Positions 28,036-39,646 of a stretch of DNA of 64,000 bases are shown here, piece after piece (the first letter of the stretch is position 1; each line of letters begins with the position of its first letter). Origin of the DNA: Polytrichum commune. Taxonomy: Eukaryota; Streptophyta; Polytrichopsida; Polytrichales; Polytrichaceae. Below the pieces are notes generated by a model. It saw only the letters and a list, made by a program, of their open reading frames with translations, was not told where the DNA came from and ran no database searches. The translations under genes were made by a program, and so were the position numbers. The stretch spans positions 18,897,501 through 18,961,500 of the forward strand of contig OX485805.1 of NCBI GenBank assembly GCA_950295325.1. The letters are read 5' to 3'.

Positions 28036-29931
28036 ATGCATTATGTGGGAAATCTATATAATTTTAGTGCAACATTTTATTGCATGTACTTCTTCAATAA
28101 AGTGAGACATCATATCATTTTCATATTCAATACAAAACGGCCAATATCAAGTTTTCTTTTGGGTGAAGTGTGATTACTTTGAAGCCCTCCACATTGAAAT
28201 GTATGTGCACACTTCAAACGTGAGCACTAATCCCAACCTATGCGACCCATGGGTGCACTCAAAGTAGAAAACCAAAGCATGTGGGTGGGTACTTTTGACC
28301 CCTTTATGTAAACCTACATTTGATATGAAAAAAAATTATGTACACATGATAGACCTTGTGCTTGTGCTAGAAAAATGTATCCATTATATGTTATCATCCA
28401 ATTCTAGAATTCTTTGAAGTAAACAATGAGATATATCAATACAAACTTCCACGTAATTTTTCAACATAACATTACTAAGCAACTAGATGATGGTCTCTTT
28501 CCAAAGAAAGAGGTTGCGATCACAAAAATATGATAATTTATTACTTACATCCAAAAAGTCTAGAATTCATATCAATCATTTTGCCACAAACTTGGTGAAC
28601 TAAAAACAAGAGAAATCGCATTGTATTATCCCTATTTATTTATTTATTTTTAATTGTACATGGTTGTGACCCAAAGGTGCACTCTTGTATAGCTAGTCTA
28701 AGTATTGCTGACAACTACCTAAAAGTTATGATTCATCTCCCAATATTAATTCTATATCACAAATGCTCCATCATGTCCTCATGAGGAGATTGTCGGCTGG
28801 TTGCCAACACTTTGGTACCTCATCAAATCATGTCCATTATATTCAATGTTAAGGAGTTTCTCAACTGGCCTCCCTTCATTGAGACCTTGTACCATGGGTT
28901 GTTTTCCTTGAGTTAGTTTAAGTGATAAAATAAACCTAACTACATTTTGGTGTTGATGCTGGGGAAGGTTGTGGTTGTCTTTTAGGACTAGAATTAGAAA
29001 GGTTTTTATGACAAATGATAGATGTCAAAATTGTTCACAATGAATGCACAAAATAGATGGAGGTATTAAAAAAAATAAGAACATAAATAAAGTTTTATGT
29101 CAGTAGGAATCGATGTAATTAACCACCACATGTGCATGTCCCTATTTCTACCCATAGAACCTCTATTCATACCCCCTAGAACATCTAAAGTGCAAACATA
29201 GCCTAAATTGACCTAACATAAAATTCTAAAAAAATTAGATCCAAAACGCAATTCTAGAGCGATGCTTCAAGGTGCAACTAGTTGAATGCCAACGGAATTA
29301 TACTAACACTATTTGATGTTCCTATGGCCATGTTATGAAACACAAAATTAGTGTGAGATGATTGTAACCAAAGACATTATGAGAGCTCTTGACGGTGGAC
29401 GGTTACTTCCGGAGTTCATGTAGCATTGACTTTCTAGGGGTTCTACTACGCTACTCGGGGGATTGTTACAAAGATAGTTGATCAAAATCTAGTTCTAAGT
29501 TTGGTAGACATTATAGAAGTTAATTACGCTATTGATCTTAATTAGGATTAATTAGGATTTCTTAGACTTAATTACACATAATCACACTTAATTAGTTTGA
29601 GTGTGTATGAATACTTTGTGAAAGTAGAAGGTATCAACTAAAATATCATAAAACAAACATGCTAAAATTTTATTAACCCTAAATTTAGTTCCAAGACCCT
29701 TTCAATGGTAAGTCACAAAATTATAACCTCAGTGCTAATGAGGGTTTTGTAATATTTTCTACTTCCTTGTTAATTACATGCTTGATTGTCGGTTTCACTT
29801 CAAACATGAAATCCCAATTAATTGCTTATTTACTCAATGGAAGTGAACATATGTATTTGATTTTGGACCTTGGAGACGAAATGCACTCAATATGGGATAT
29901 GTGGAGAAGTGGCCTTCAAGAATGTCAAGGC
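28036..29931. other. Intergenic, no supported gene
   Basis: Nearly 1.9 kb of AT-rich sequence. I see no exon and no clear bounded element. Confidence 0.45.
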
Positions 29932-30164
29932 CTATGATCGGGGAGAACCGGCGGTTAGTTAGTTACAGATGAACCGGTTGAGTTTGAGAAATAACCGGTT
30001 GAAGTTCATCAAGACTGCAGGAGAATTACCGATCACTTTAGAGGAATTTATGGAATATACCTCAAATTAATACAGAAAAACCGGAGGATGTCAACATGTA
30101 ACCGGTTGGACTAGCAAACACTAGGATCTCAACCGATAATGCCCAAAAATCTCCCCGATCACTG
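29932..30164 (+). mobile_element. hAT-MITE family 1, complete copy
   Basis: A 233-bp copy with GATCGGGGAGA and its perfect inverse TCTCCCCGATC near the two ends, and well-kept AACCGGTT palindromes inside. The flanks GTCAAGGC and GCCCAGGG agree at five of eight bases, a decayed TSD at best. Confidence 0.88.
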
Positions 30165-30622
30165 GCCCAGGGCAATGATTTTATTGAAAGTCGGGTGGGG
30201 CGGGCAAAAGTTTTTGGGCGGGCCCCAAAATTCCCGGTTTTTTTGAGGGGCAGCTGCCCCTGCCCGAATCTACCTCCCCGAAAGGCTCATAGGGGGTAGG
30301 ATATTCGGCCTCCATATATATATATATATATATATAGATAGGATGTGTCCGAGAATACATATCTCAAGAGGGCGGGAATGTCAACCGCATCCAAAGTTCC
30401 AAATTGGCCAAAAGTAATGATCGAGTTACACAAAATAGAATGAAGGAATCTGAATGACCAGTTTTTTAATAAGGAACAAACCGCATGTTGTTCCATAGCA
30501 CATGGATGGCATGTAAAGTAATCAAGGTGGTGGGTATAATAAGCTTATCTTTGAATTTGCTCAAGCATCGAGTAAAGTAGTATCCATGAATCTTGAAGCT
30601 TGCCTTAATATAAGTATTCCGT
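30165..30622. other. Intergenic, with (AT)n microsatellite
   Basis: An AT dinucleotide tract lies at about 30313-30335, with GC-rich low-complexity sequence at 30190-30280. No supported gene. Confidence 0.5.
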
Positions 30623-30780
30623 CATAACATTACTCGGTGTTCAACTCTTGTTTTGTGGGCTTTAACAGTATATAAGTGGGATTCTCGGAAAAAAGTTGCA
30701 CATGGAGACTCATATTCAGACTGAACTCCCAGCATCCCAGTGTTATATTCTCAGGGCTCACGTCGCTAAGTAATGTTACG
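30623..30780 (+). mobile_element. MITE of the CATAACATTACT family, 158 bp
   Basis: Starts CATAACATTACTC and ends AGTAATGTTACG. Its interior matches the inverted copy at 22505-22645. Confidence 0.7.
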
Positions 30781-31024
30781 GTTCAATGGTTTTGCAATTT
30801 TGGTTTCTTGTGACAATGTAAACTTGAGATGTGGGTAAATGTATGCCAACATTCAGAAGTATTATGCATTTTGGAATAAATAAAACAATAGAGAAATCAA
30901 ATGTTAAAGTTTGATACCACTTTTTTCATTACAAAATTTACCCAATATTGTGGTTACTTATGATTTTTTCTGATTCTAGTTTGTGTGGCTAAAATCACCA
31001 TTACCTTCCATTCTTTGTGACTTA

Positions 31025-31546
31025 TGCCCCCTTCCCACCTAACTTTAGCTAAGACTAAAAGTTGGTTCTAACAACTTGGCCTTCACACCATCAACATTAT
31101 CTAGTGCCGAGCCTAGTTGGCAAATGATGTGGCATGGCTTAAAAATGTAGGTTTTAAGCCTCAAGCACAGGCCCTCCCATCGGTACCTAGACATGAGGCA
31201 AGAATGTAGGACCTTTAAGAGTGTCGCCTCCCGCCCATTGTGATTGGTTGCTTGTTAGTCTTAGCTATGAGGGCACGAGGAGCTCCATTAACAACAACTG
31301 ATGGTAAGATAGATGAGTAGTAAGGCATTTGGGGATGGGACAAAAACTCCCCAACATTCATTGCTTGGTAGATAAAATAATGAACATGTGTGAAAACTAC
31401 TTAACTAAAACCTACTTGAAAATTTCCGGAGCCGGTTCTTGTAGGTGCATTGGGATAGCCGGATGCCTCTGCTATAACCAAGGGAGCTTTACCCGGTTTT
31501 TAGGAGATACTTTGGTTATTTGGTAAAGTCAGGTGGGAAGGGGGCA
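31025..31546. mobile_element. TIR element, 522 bp, PIF/Harbinger-like (copy 2)
   Basis: Same family as 266-775. Its ends are TGCCCCCTTCCCACCT and AGGTGGGAAGGGGGCA, perfect inverse repeats. It is flanked by TTA on both sides (31022-31024 and 31547-31549), the expected 3-bp TSD. Confidence 0.85.
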
Positions 31547-31762
31547 TTAAAACGCCAAGTTGGGTTTACGGTAAGCGACACAAACTTTGTGTAGACACTT
31601 TGTGTACTTTGGGGACTTGCCAAGGGAGATTTATTGGCTCTATCTGTAGGACAGAGACTATGCATCAACTTTGTCGTTTCAAGAGCAAATTTCCTAACCA
31701 CTTTGCGTTCACACTTGGACGTTACTTGTTCTTGTTATTTTTGGTCCACTTTATTTAATGTG

Positions 31763-31764
<2 letters not shown>

Positions 31765-31837
<73 letters not shown>

Positions 31838-31838
31838 A
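31765..31838. repeat. Compound (CT)n(AT)n microsatellite
   Basis: About 48 bp of CT repeats run directly into about 25 bp of AT repeats. Confidence 0.95.
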
Positions 31839-32114
31839 TTGCTCCCTAAAATGCATTGAAAGAAATCTAGTTAACTATAGTTATTTTGGCAGTTCTTGAT
31901 TAATCATTTAAAAAATTTCGAGTGATAAATGAGTAGCTTCAATCCTTGACCCGCATTTGAGAAGAAGGTGCCCAAAATCCAAGAAAAGTTTGGTATAATG
32001 AATAACCATGGATTGGCATGAGCAAAGTGGACAACTACAATTGTAGTCTCTCATAGTAAAGGACAGAGCCTCACGGTTCTACCGTTTTCTTGTTTATTTA
32101 TTTGAAACAATTAG

Positions 32115-32250
32115 TGGGTTGAGATGACCTTAAACTATCATGTGATAGTGGAGAGGTACCCATTTCCAAATGGAGTGATTGGCGGTTCGATTCCCACTAT
32201 GAAATCTTATGCCTACTTGATGGAAAAAATTAACTAGGTAGCTAGGAACT
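32115..32250 (+). mobile_element. tRNA-derived SINE, diverged copy
   Basis: Contains the A-box match TAGTGGAGAGG (32146-32156) and the B-box match GGTTCGATTCC (32184-32194), typical internal RNA polymerase III promoter boxes. Downstream, AACTAGGTAG matches the body of the better preserved copy at 36010-36255. The 3' end is diverged. Confidence 0.7.
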
Positions 32251-33045
32251 TAGAAAAGATGATTGTTTAAATGGACATTTAACCATCATGTGGGAGGCTT
32301 GTGGTAAAGTGTATTGCTTTGTACATGTCCACGTTGACCGGTAAGATTCTAGATTAGCTACATTGTTTATGTTATTTAGTGTCACATACATTATTGCGAA
32401 GGGCCTAAACTAGATGTCTAGAGTTATTAAGTGTCGTGACATCCGCTAATTGTCAATTTGATACTCTTCATCAACATAAGTAACTTTCTTACAATGAAAA
32501 TTTAGTTACATTATGACAATTAGCATAGCACATTGGAATACTTGAGATGATAGTTTTGCGTTTTAGATTGCAAGGAGAGGATATTATTCAACATACTAAA
32601 CGCAAGTATCATGTGTTTACGTTCTAGTATGCAAGAGGAAGATGTTCCTGAGCATACTAATGCCAAGTGTCGCTTGTGTACATTTTAGTCAACTTGTAGA
32701 CCATTGTGTAACATAGACGTACACTTCATGACACTATTGAACATACTCATGCCAAGGTATTAGTAAGCGCACTTGAACGCCACGTGTCATGAGGTTATAA
32801 TAATGCTGAAGTTGTTGATCATTAGTGTAACCTAGCGTACGCCTCGGAATAGGGTAAGAGATACTATAATGCATTTGAGTGACACTAAATATCACGAACA
32901 ATGTAGTGTAATTGGCCAAAGTTGGTGCTCTTCTTAAAGCCTACTTACCGCATTCTTACACCGCCATTATGATTGTGTAAAGTTGGTGTTGTTTTGTACT
33001 TTTTGCCATATATAATTAGTGGCCTTTACCTTTGGCTTACATAAT

Positions 33046-35658
33046 CATGGGTCGGTCACTCTATAGGATTTTTGTGCACCATGTGCAGTGGAGGGGTATT
33101 TGTTTAGGGGCTATTTACTTCCAAGGTATGAATTAAAGGTTCCCTCTAATTGCTTAATTCTTTAAAACAACCTATTTGTTTCCACCCAATCATTACTTAT
33201 ATATCCCATGCCAATGCAATTTATTGTAGTCTATACTCCTTATAAGTAACATAGTATTTGTGAAAATGTCGCATTCACATGTGACGATTTTTTTTTAAAT
33301 ATTTTTTTCTTTTCATTTCCCAATGGCGACTAAATTTCTAGTCATATTAAGTAACAAGCCTAGAATGGCCTTCTCAAAAGAGCATCAAACGGCATGCTCC
33401 GGTTTAATGCACTTTCGAGAGCAATGGTGGTGTTACCTTTGAGTTTTTCTTAGGCTATTTTAAATCTACTTGGGTAGTTACTTTCACTACTAAGAATGAA
33501 TTATGTTGGATTCTAGGACTTTTATTACCAAGTGGTGGTAAATGTACTAATCTAGGCTAAATGAGAATCTAAACACGTCTAAATAGTTATAAAAATTTAG
33601 AAAAAGTTGGTGAGGTCAAAAAGGTAGTTGTATTTTCTTGAAAAGTCTTTCAAAAACCGCATTAGAAACCTTTTTGACACCTTTTTAAAACTACTATTTT
33701 TGGCTAATTGCCCGTTCATTCACTCTTGCTTTGCAAGTTTTTGCCTTCTTGTTGAGGTAATATTGTGGGTACTCAAAGGGTACACCGCTAGTATTGCTAC
33801 TTAATGTTATGGTCTTGTGGAGTGCACTTCAACTTTGGAAAAAAATGCATTTGAAACTAATTATGTATGGGCACACAAGTTCATAGAGTAAAGAAGAAGT
33901 CTTTTTATATCATGAATGTTAAGTTTTGATTGCTATCAAGAGTGTTTGAAGTAACAATGATGAACATAACATCCATGAAATAAAAAGACTTCTTCCCTTG
34001 TTATCACTTGCACATGCTACTAGCATTTTGTAAATACATCCAGATGTAGTTGGCAAAAGCTACCTCCAAAGGCCAATTCAAGGTGGCCTTCCTTATTTGT
34101 GACATTTTTGCATGGCATTTTCACAAATACCATGTAATAAAAAGCAATCCATGTCCATACGTACCATTGCATACATACTATTGCAAACATGGTTCTTGAA
34201 GTTATGAACTTCAGAGGGACTTTGGACAAAACATAGTCACATCACACTTGCATATCATAGAGGGCACAAGCAAGGTCAAGTACACAATTCCATTACCCTG
34301 CATAGGTTTAAGTGAATGTGATCCAAAATTATATACTAACTTTGAATTTTGTGAAGGAAAAAATCATAAACATTTTGAGAATCACATTGATCTACAAAGC
34401 CAAGCAGTTTTTGTTGACATAAATTTTTTCAAGAAAAGTCTACCTATTTTGGAAGGCAGTGCAAATAAATATATTGAACATGTAATTGTCTAAAATTTAT
34501 TTAGAACATGAAATTTTTTATACTAAATTAAATTTTCTCTACGAATTTTGTATTGTTGCCCTGAAGTTTATAATGAATTTAAGGAATATAAAAAAAATCC
34601 AACTTCAAAATATTTAAGGTCATGAAATCTACGTCCAAAACTAGATTTAGCCATTACTTTTTGAGTAATACTTTGATGATAAGTTTTGAAGCTATCATCT
34701 TGATATTCTATATTTGAGTACCTAACACAACAATAGAGGTTGGCATGAAAAAAATCCAATCTAAACCACACTTTGCTACTACTTTTAGGCGTTTGACCAA
34801 AAAAATTATGGTTTTAGTATACCAAATCACTTTTCCAAATACTTGACCATGCTTGCTCCCTGTACAACCACATCAACAACTAAACTATCATATACCATAT
34901 ACATTACAAAAGTGCAGGTGTGTTCACCATAATAAATAAATAATTGTGTGCTAAAAAAATGCATCACCCACTCCATAGGAGTCTGCACACTAGCACAAAC
35001 CTTGTACATGATCCCTATACAATTTTCTTTGTCACAAACTTTTCTAGCTCCTCTGCATCAATCCTATGTAGTGTCTATACTTCATTATTAGCATTGTAGC
35101 TCATCATCATAGTTAGAATTAATGCAATCCACATCAATCCACTTGCTATCAGTGTGATTATATTTGAATTAGTTATGGTCCGGTTATTTCTTGTAATATT
35201 GCAACATTACTTTGGTATAGGGATTGTGAGTATTTTGCCTCCCAAATTCTTCGAGTCGGGCCAAAAGGTCAACCAATTGCCTTAGTACCCCAAATGTATG
35301 CCCATTATCCCAGTTCATGGCTTACATTTTCTCAACCCACCATGAACCCTCATCTACTCTAGACAAAATGTTATTATTTCCAGCTTCATTGGCACCAAGC
35401 TAGCTTAGTGCATGCTTACAAATAGATAATACTAAACGTAAACCCTAGTATCCTAAACTTCACCCCGATATTAGTACTACTAAAAAGTAATGGCCCACAT
35501 ATTATGCTCATCTAATTTACTTATAATGGGATCGTCTACTTTTTATGGACCCTTCTTTATTTGTGATTCCTTTATAATTTTTTTATTTCACATGAACTTG
35601 ATCCTCCCTATATCATGCCACACATCGTTTGTAAAATGCACTAAGTGACCCACCCATA
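33046..35658. mobile_element. hAT-type family 2, long copy (2.6 kb) with perfect TSD
   Basis: The ends are those of the 499/551-bp elements at 36959 and 9861: CATGGGTCGGTCACT...GTGCACC at the left and AAATGCACTAAGTGACCCACCCATA at the right in two blocks. The flanks are the perfect 8-bp repeat TACATAAT (33038-33045 and 35659-35666). Similarity to the short members covers about 215 bp at the left and about 230 bp at the right; roughly 2.1 kb in between is absent from them. The interior has only short ORFs (the longest is about 80 codons near 34248) with no recognisable transposase. It also has a foldback at about 33896-33990 and the repeat shared with window positions 1-170. It may be a decayed parent element or a short element that gained a large insertion. 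Confidence 0.8.
34698..34862. repeat. Dispersed repeat, partner of 1-170
   Basis: Same sequence and orientation as the start of the window, lying inside the 2.6-kb hAT-type element. Confidence 0.75.
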
Positions 35659-36009
35659 TACATAATGCACCATCATACTCACCTATTGATCATTGAAGAA
35701 TGCAAAATGCTTAGGTGTCACATTAAGGCCAATGTTACTTTTAGAGACACATGTCAAAAACTAATCATTTATTGGAACACCCTAAAATGTTGCTCAAGTA
35801 GTGCAAAAAGACCGTGGTCCTTACATGCGAATCTTTGAAGGAGTGAGGTATTTTTGGCCACGTGGGAATCATGTTTAACTTGTACCCATGTCCCTCCCTT
35901 CCTTTCCCTTTGAAATAGATATAAAATGAAAAATGCAAATGATAGTATGACGATAAAATGACCTCACAATGATCATAAAATTTTGTAGAGGATTTTCAAG
36001 CTATACTAA

Positions 36010-36255
36010 ATAAATAAATAATCAACGTCGGGCAGTCCGACGTGAATTTGAGCCCATTGGCCCGACCCTGCTCAAGAATCATGGTGAGGTTTACTGCTTA
36101 CCTTGCGGTGGGTGGGTTCTTGGCTTTCTACCTACCTAACTAGTTTTTTCCCGTCAAGTACAGAGAAGATTTCACAGCGGGAATCGAACCGCCAACCACT
36201 CCATTCGGAAATGGGTACCTCTCCACCATCACCTGGTAGTTTAGGATGTAACCAT
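36010..36255 (-). mobile_element. tRNA-derived SINE with 11-bp TSD
   Basis: Read on the minus strand it has an A-box TGGTGGAGAGG (36228-36218), a B-box GGTTCGATTCC (36190-36180), a body with AACTAGTTAGG, and a 3' tail of TTATTTATTTATTTAG type. Perfect direct repeats AGCTATACTAA flank it (35999-36009 and 36256-36266). SINEs are mobilised by LINE proteins; a decayed LINE fragment lies at 20080. Confidence 0.9.
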
Positions 36256-36266
36256 AGCTATACTAA

Positions 36267-36950
36267 TTAGCACTAGAAGCAACAATAAAACACACATCAT
36301 ATATTGCAAAGATGACTAGACATGAGTGAAAAGCACGGTATGGTGGACCAAAAGTGTCATGTTCCAACGAATGTCGACACCACACATAAACATATTTCTT
36401 TGCGTTCTAGAATACACCAAATTTGTGACATTGAGAACGATTTCCAAAGCATTGGATAGTACGAATGACATAGCCACATTATGACATGACACACTTGATA
36501 CTCTTCGATGTTTCTTTGCTCCAAATCTATTATTGAAGAAAAGTGACAATTCAGTGACATTTTGAACTCTACCACCCAGTCAAGAAACTCGTACTCTTAG
36601 CCACTCATGTAAAAAAAAATTAAAGTGGTCTTCTTACATCTTGGAATTTCAATTAGTTTCTGAAGGCCAAAGACTCTAAAACCGATGTGGTGGATGTCAA
36701 GGATGATGATCTCATTCCCAACGTATAGATATTGTGGTGTAAAACTTCTTCAACTTTCTCTTGCATGCCACCTTCAAATGGGCTCCAAATAAGGACTTTA
36801 ATCCATATTTTTATAATACATCTTTGATTCAAACTAGACTCAACCTCGGCCCCATGCTTTTGAGGGTTGCGGCCTTGAGATTTAATGGAACGCGAGGGAT
36901 GGTTTAGGTTTGCGTGTTTTGGGCAATGGTAAGATCTCTACACTTGTCAA
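36267..36950. other. Intergenic, no supported gene
   Basis: Short ORFs only; no structure recognised. Confidence 0.4.
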
Positions 36951-36958
36951 GTACCATT

Positions 36959-37457
36959 CACGGGTAGATCACTCTAAGGCATTTTTGTGCACCACGTGCG
37001 GCTGGGTTTTTTTTTTGTTTTGGGGCTATTTACCTTCAAGGGCTGAATTAAAGCCTCCCTATAATTACTTAAATTTCAAAAATGACCCATTTGTTTACAC
37101 CCTTCCATTACTTATATTGTCCAAGTCACTGCAATTTTTTGTACTCTATATTCTTTTTAAGTAATTTTGGACAGATGGAAATCCCAATTATCATCCATCC
37201 CCGCGAGTCCTAAACCCATTTACATACCATACTAAACATACCTTCTAGGATCCTTATCTTCAGTCCCTATATTAATTTTACAAAAAAATAATGGCCCACG
37301 TTTTATGTCCATCTAACTTACTTATAATGGGATTGTCTACATTTAATGGCCCCTTCATTATTTGGAATTCCTTTATAATTTTTATTTCAAATGATTTTAA
37401 TCCTCTCTATATTATGCCGCACGTCGTTTTTAAAATGCACTAAGTGATCTACCCGTG
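36959..37457. mobile_element. hAT-type family 2 element, 499 bp, perfect 8-bp TSD
   Basis: Terminal repeats CACGGGTAGATCACT and AGTGATCTACCCGTG are exact inverses. Direct repeats GTACCATT lie at 36951-36958 and 37458-37465. It is nearly identical to 9861-10411 and looks like one of the youngest insertions here. Confidence 0.95.
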
Positions 37458-37648
37458 GTACCATTAGAACATTTGTGTTATTCTAACACATGATTTAGCA
37501 AGTGTTAAAACTTTCAACACATATTGTTGAAAATATCTGGGCTTGATTTCAAGTCCCATCAGGAATTATTGACTCCTTTTTTAATTTTACTTTTCCTCTC
37601 CATATATATGTTGTTCAACATCATTCAATATTTAGACCATATATATAA

Positions 37649-37679
<31 letters not shown>
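37649..37679. repeat. Compound (AC)n(AT)n microsatellite
   Basis: An AC run followed directly by an AT run. Confidence 0.95.
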
Positions 37680-37744
37680 AAAAATTCTCTTGTTGAAAAT
37701 CTTGTCCTTGAAGATTCCTACTGTGCATCATTAACATATATAAA

Positions 37745-37915
37745 TAGATTACCAACATCGGGCAATCTGACATGAATTTGAGCCCATTAACCCTACTTTG
37801 CTTAAGAATCCTCTTGGTGTAGGGCGGGGTTTACTGCCTACCTTGCGCTGGGTGGACTCTTGGCTTCCTACTTACTTAACTAGTTTTTTCTGTCAAGGAG
37901 AAAGAAGATTTGACA
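37745..37915 (-). mobile_element. 5'-truncated SINE copy
   Basis: Matches the 3' body of the SINE at 36010-36255 (ACATGAATTTGAGCCCATTA, TTTACTGCCTACCTTGCG and AACTAGTTTTTTC) but lacks the A/B-box head. It stops next to the TIR element starting at 37928. Confidence 0.75.
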
Positions 37916-37927
37916 ACATACAATTTA

Positions 37928-38296
37928 AGGGCCAGTTCCATGGGGTCCCAAGTCTCAACATGGAGGTGAAGTCCCAACTTTTGAGCCTCAAGAAGTCATT
38001 GAAGTATGGATTTTATCCATTAAAATCAAATCTTGATTATTTTATGCAAAAAAATCTCATGACTTGTATTGCAGGTTAGGTCAAGCTTTTTGCTTAACCC
38101 AACTCTCAACAAAACTCCTAAGCCTCACCTCCAAGAGTGTTGCCATGTAGGCATCCATGCCATACTTGCGACTTAGGACTTAGGATCTTGTGTGAAGTAA
38201 TAAATCCAATTTTCATGCTCTCATCGGGTAAGATTGCATGGGTTGACCTCAAGTGAATTGCGGCCTAGGACTTGGGACCCCATGTGAACTGACCCT
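37928..38296. mobile_element. TIR element, about 369 bp
   Basis: The left AGGGCCAGTTCCATGGGGTC is inverted at the right (the reverse complement starts AGGGTCAGTTCACATGGGGT). The TIR continues into CCCAAGTC on both sides. No coding content. Confidence 0.7.
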
Positions 38297-38490
38297 AATT
38301 AGTTTGGCACTATGGATCCGGCCATGAAGGTTTTTGACATCAAGGTTGTCATGTAAATCTTTATTGCCCCCGGTGACTCGAGGGGTCATCTCTTGCCAGG
38401 AGAGTGTTCTAATTTGCCACCTCACATTATCATCCGGGTCTCCCACTTGACATGGCGATTCTTATATATTCCAAGAAGAGATAGGCGCAA

Positions 38491-38585
38491 CATAACATTA
38501 TTCACCCATGTGGATTAGTTCCATTGACCCTAGAACATGTCATTTATATTTTGTGGGGCCCCCAAACAAAGTGATATTATTTGTT
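38491..38585 (+). mobile_element. Partial MITE of the CATAACATTACT family
   Basis: Starts CATAACATTATTCACCC, keeps a TTTTGTGGGGCCCCCAAAC segment like the 22505 and 30623 copies, and ends near AAAGTGATATTATT. Confidence 0.45.
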
Positions 38586-38978
38586 TACTTTCCATACATT
38601 CAGGGCAACATTTGGAAATTTATGTGGAGTTATACTCCAGCCTAGTCACATGAATCAATGTTCACCCTGACACTATTCACGGGAAGCATAGTTCAACTAG
38701 GCATTATTCACTAGAAATACTATTCATAACAACATTATTCACAATATTCACACTATTCATATTGGCACTATTCACTATTCCTACCAATGTCAATTTCTTC
38801 TTATTAGCTAAGTTTTTTCCCATGAAGATAAGATAGTGGATGCCCATGTCAAAGGATAAATATAGAATGAAACACAACCTCATAGATGAATACTATTATG
38901 AAATCCCATTAGATTTCGATTAGAAATGAAGGAGAATGATACTCCAAAGTAAATTTAATCCTCCTAGAAGGTACTAAT

Positions 38979-39646
38979 GGTCAAGTTCCATGTGCCGGTC
39001 CTGGTCCGTTTTTTTAAAATTAAATGGGTGGGCCGGTGAAAAGAGGGTGGTGCCATGTGCCCATCCCTCTCACCCAAGGCCTGATACCCCCCATGGATGG
39101 GTGTCCCACGTTTTGTGTTGTGCAAGAACGGGTGCCAAAGGACCGGCGGTCCAAATGGTCACAAGAAGGACATGTGCCGGTTAGAAAGCTCCGGTGACCG
39201 GATCGTCCGGTCACCTAGGGTACACCCTTGGATACTAAAGGCCACTTTGTTCTTCTAGTCCTTTCTTTTGAGGAGTACTCCTAGAGAACATGTATTTTAT
39301 GATGCTTTTACAATCTGGATCTTCACAATATATATAGATATATCCATTTATAGATATAGATATATTTCACATAATTTGGAATTCATTTAATAAATATATG
39401 GAAATTGATGTGCAAATCAAATATGAAAAGTTAAATGATGATGACCTTCATTGCCGGTGACCTTCATAAAGTGTCATGTCTTATCACTCATCAAATTTAG
39501 TTAGAAAGTAGGAAATCGAAAAAAACCGGCACCCCACATAGAAGTACCCCTCCATAAAATGGGTGACATCACCCATTTTTTGGATGATGTCACCCGTTTC
39601 TCACCCATTTAAAAAACGGACCAGGATCAACACATGGAACTTGGCC
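38979..39646. mobile_element. TIR element, about 668 bp
   Basis: Long terminal inverted repeats: GGTCAAGTTCCATGTGCCGG at the left; the reverse complement of the right end reads GGCCAAGTTCCATGTGTTGA. Both continue to TCCTGGTCCGTTTTTT and an ATGGGTG block. CTAA lies next to both ends, compatible with a TAA-type TSD. A partial copy is at 24048-24548. The GC-rich ORFs at 38990-39214 fall in the arm and are not genes. Confidence 0.75.

Noticed and set aside
36170-36235. A functional tRNA gene on the minus strand
   Set aside because: The A and B boxes are present, but the flanking arms do not form a cloverleaf. The unit continues into a repeated body with tail and TSD, which indicates a SINE.
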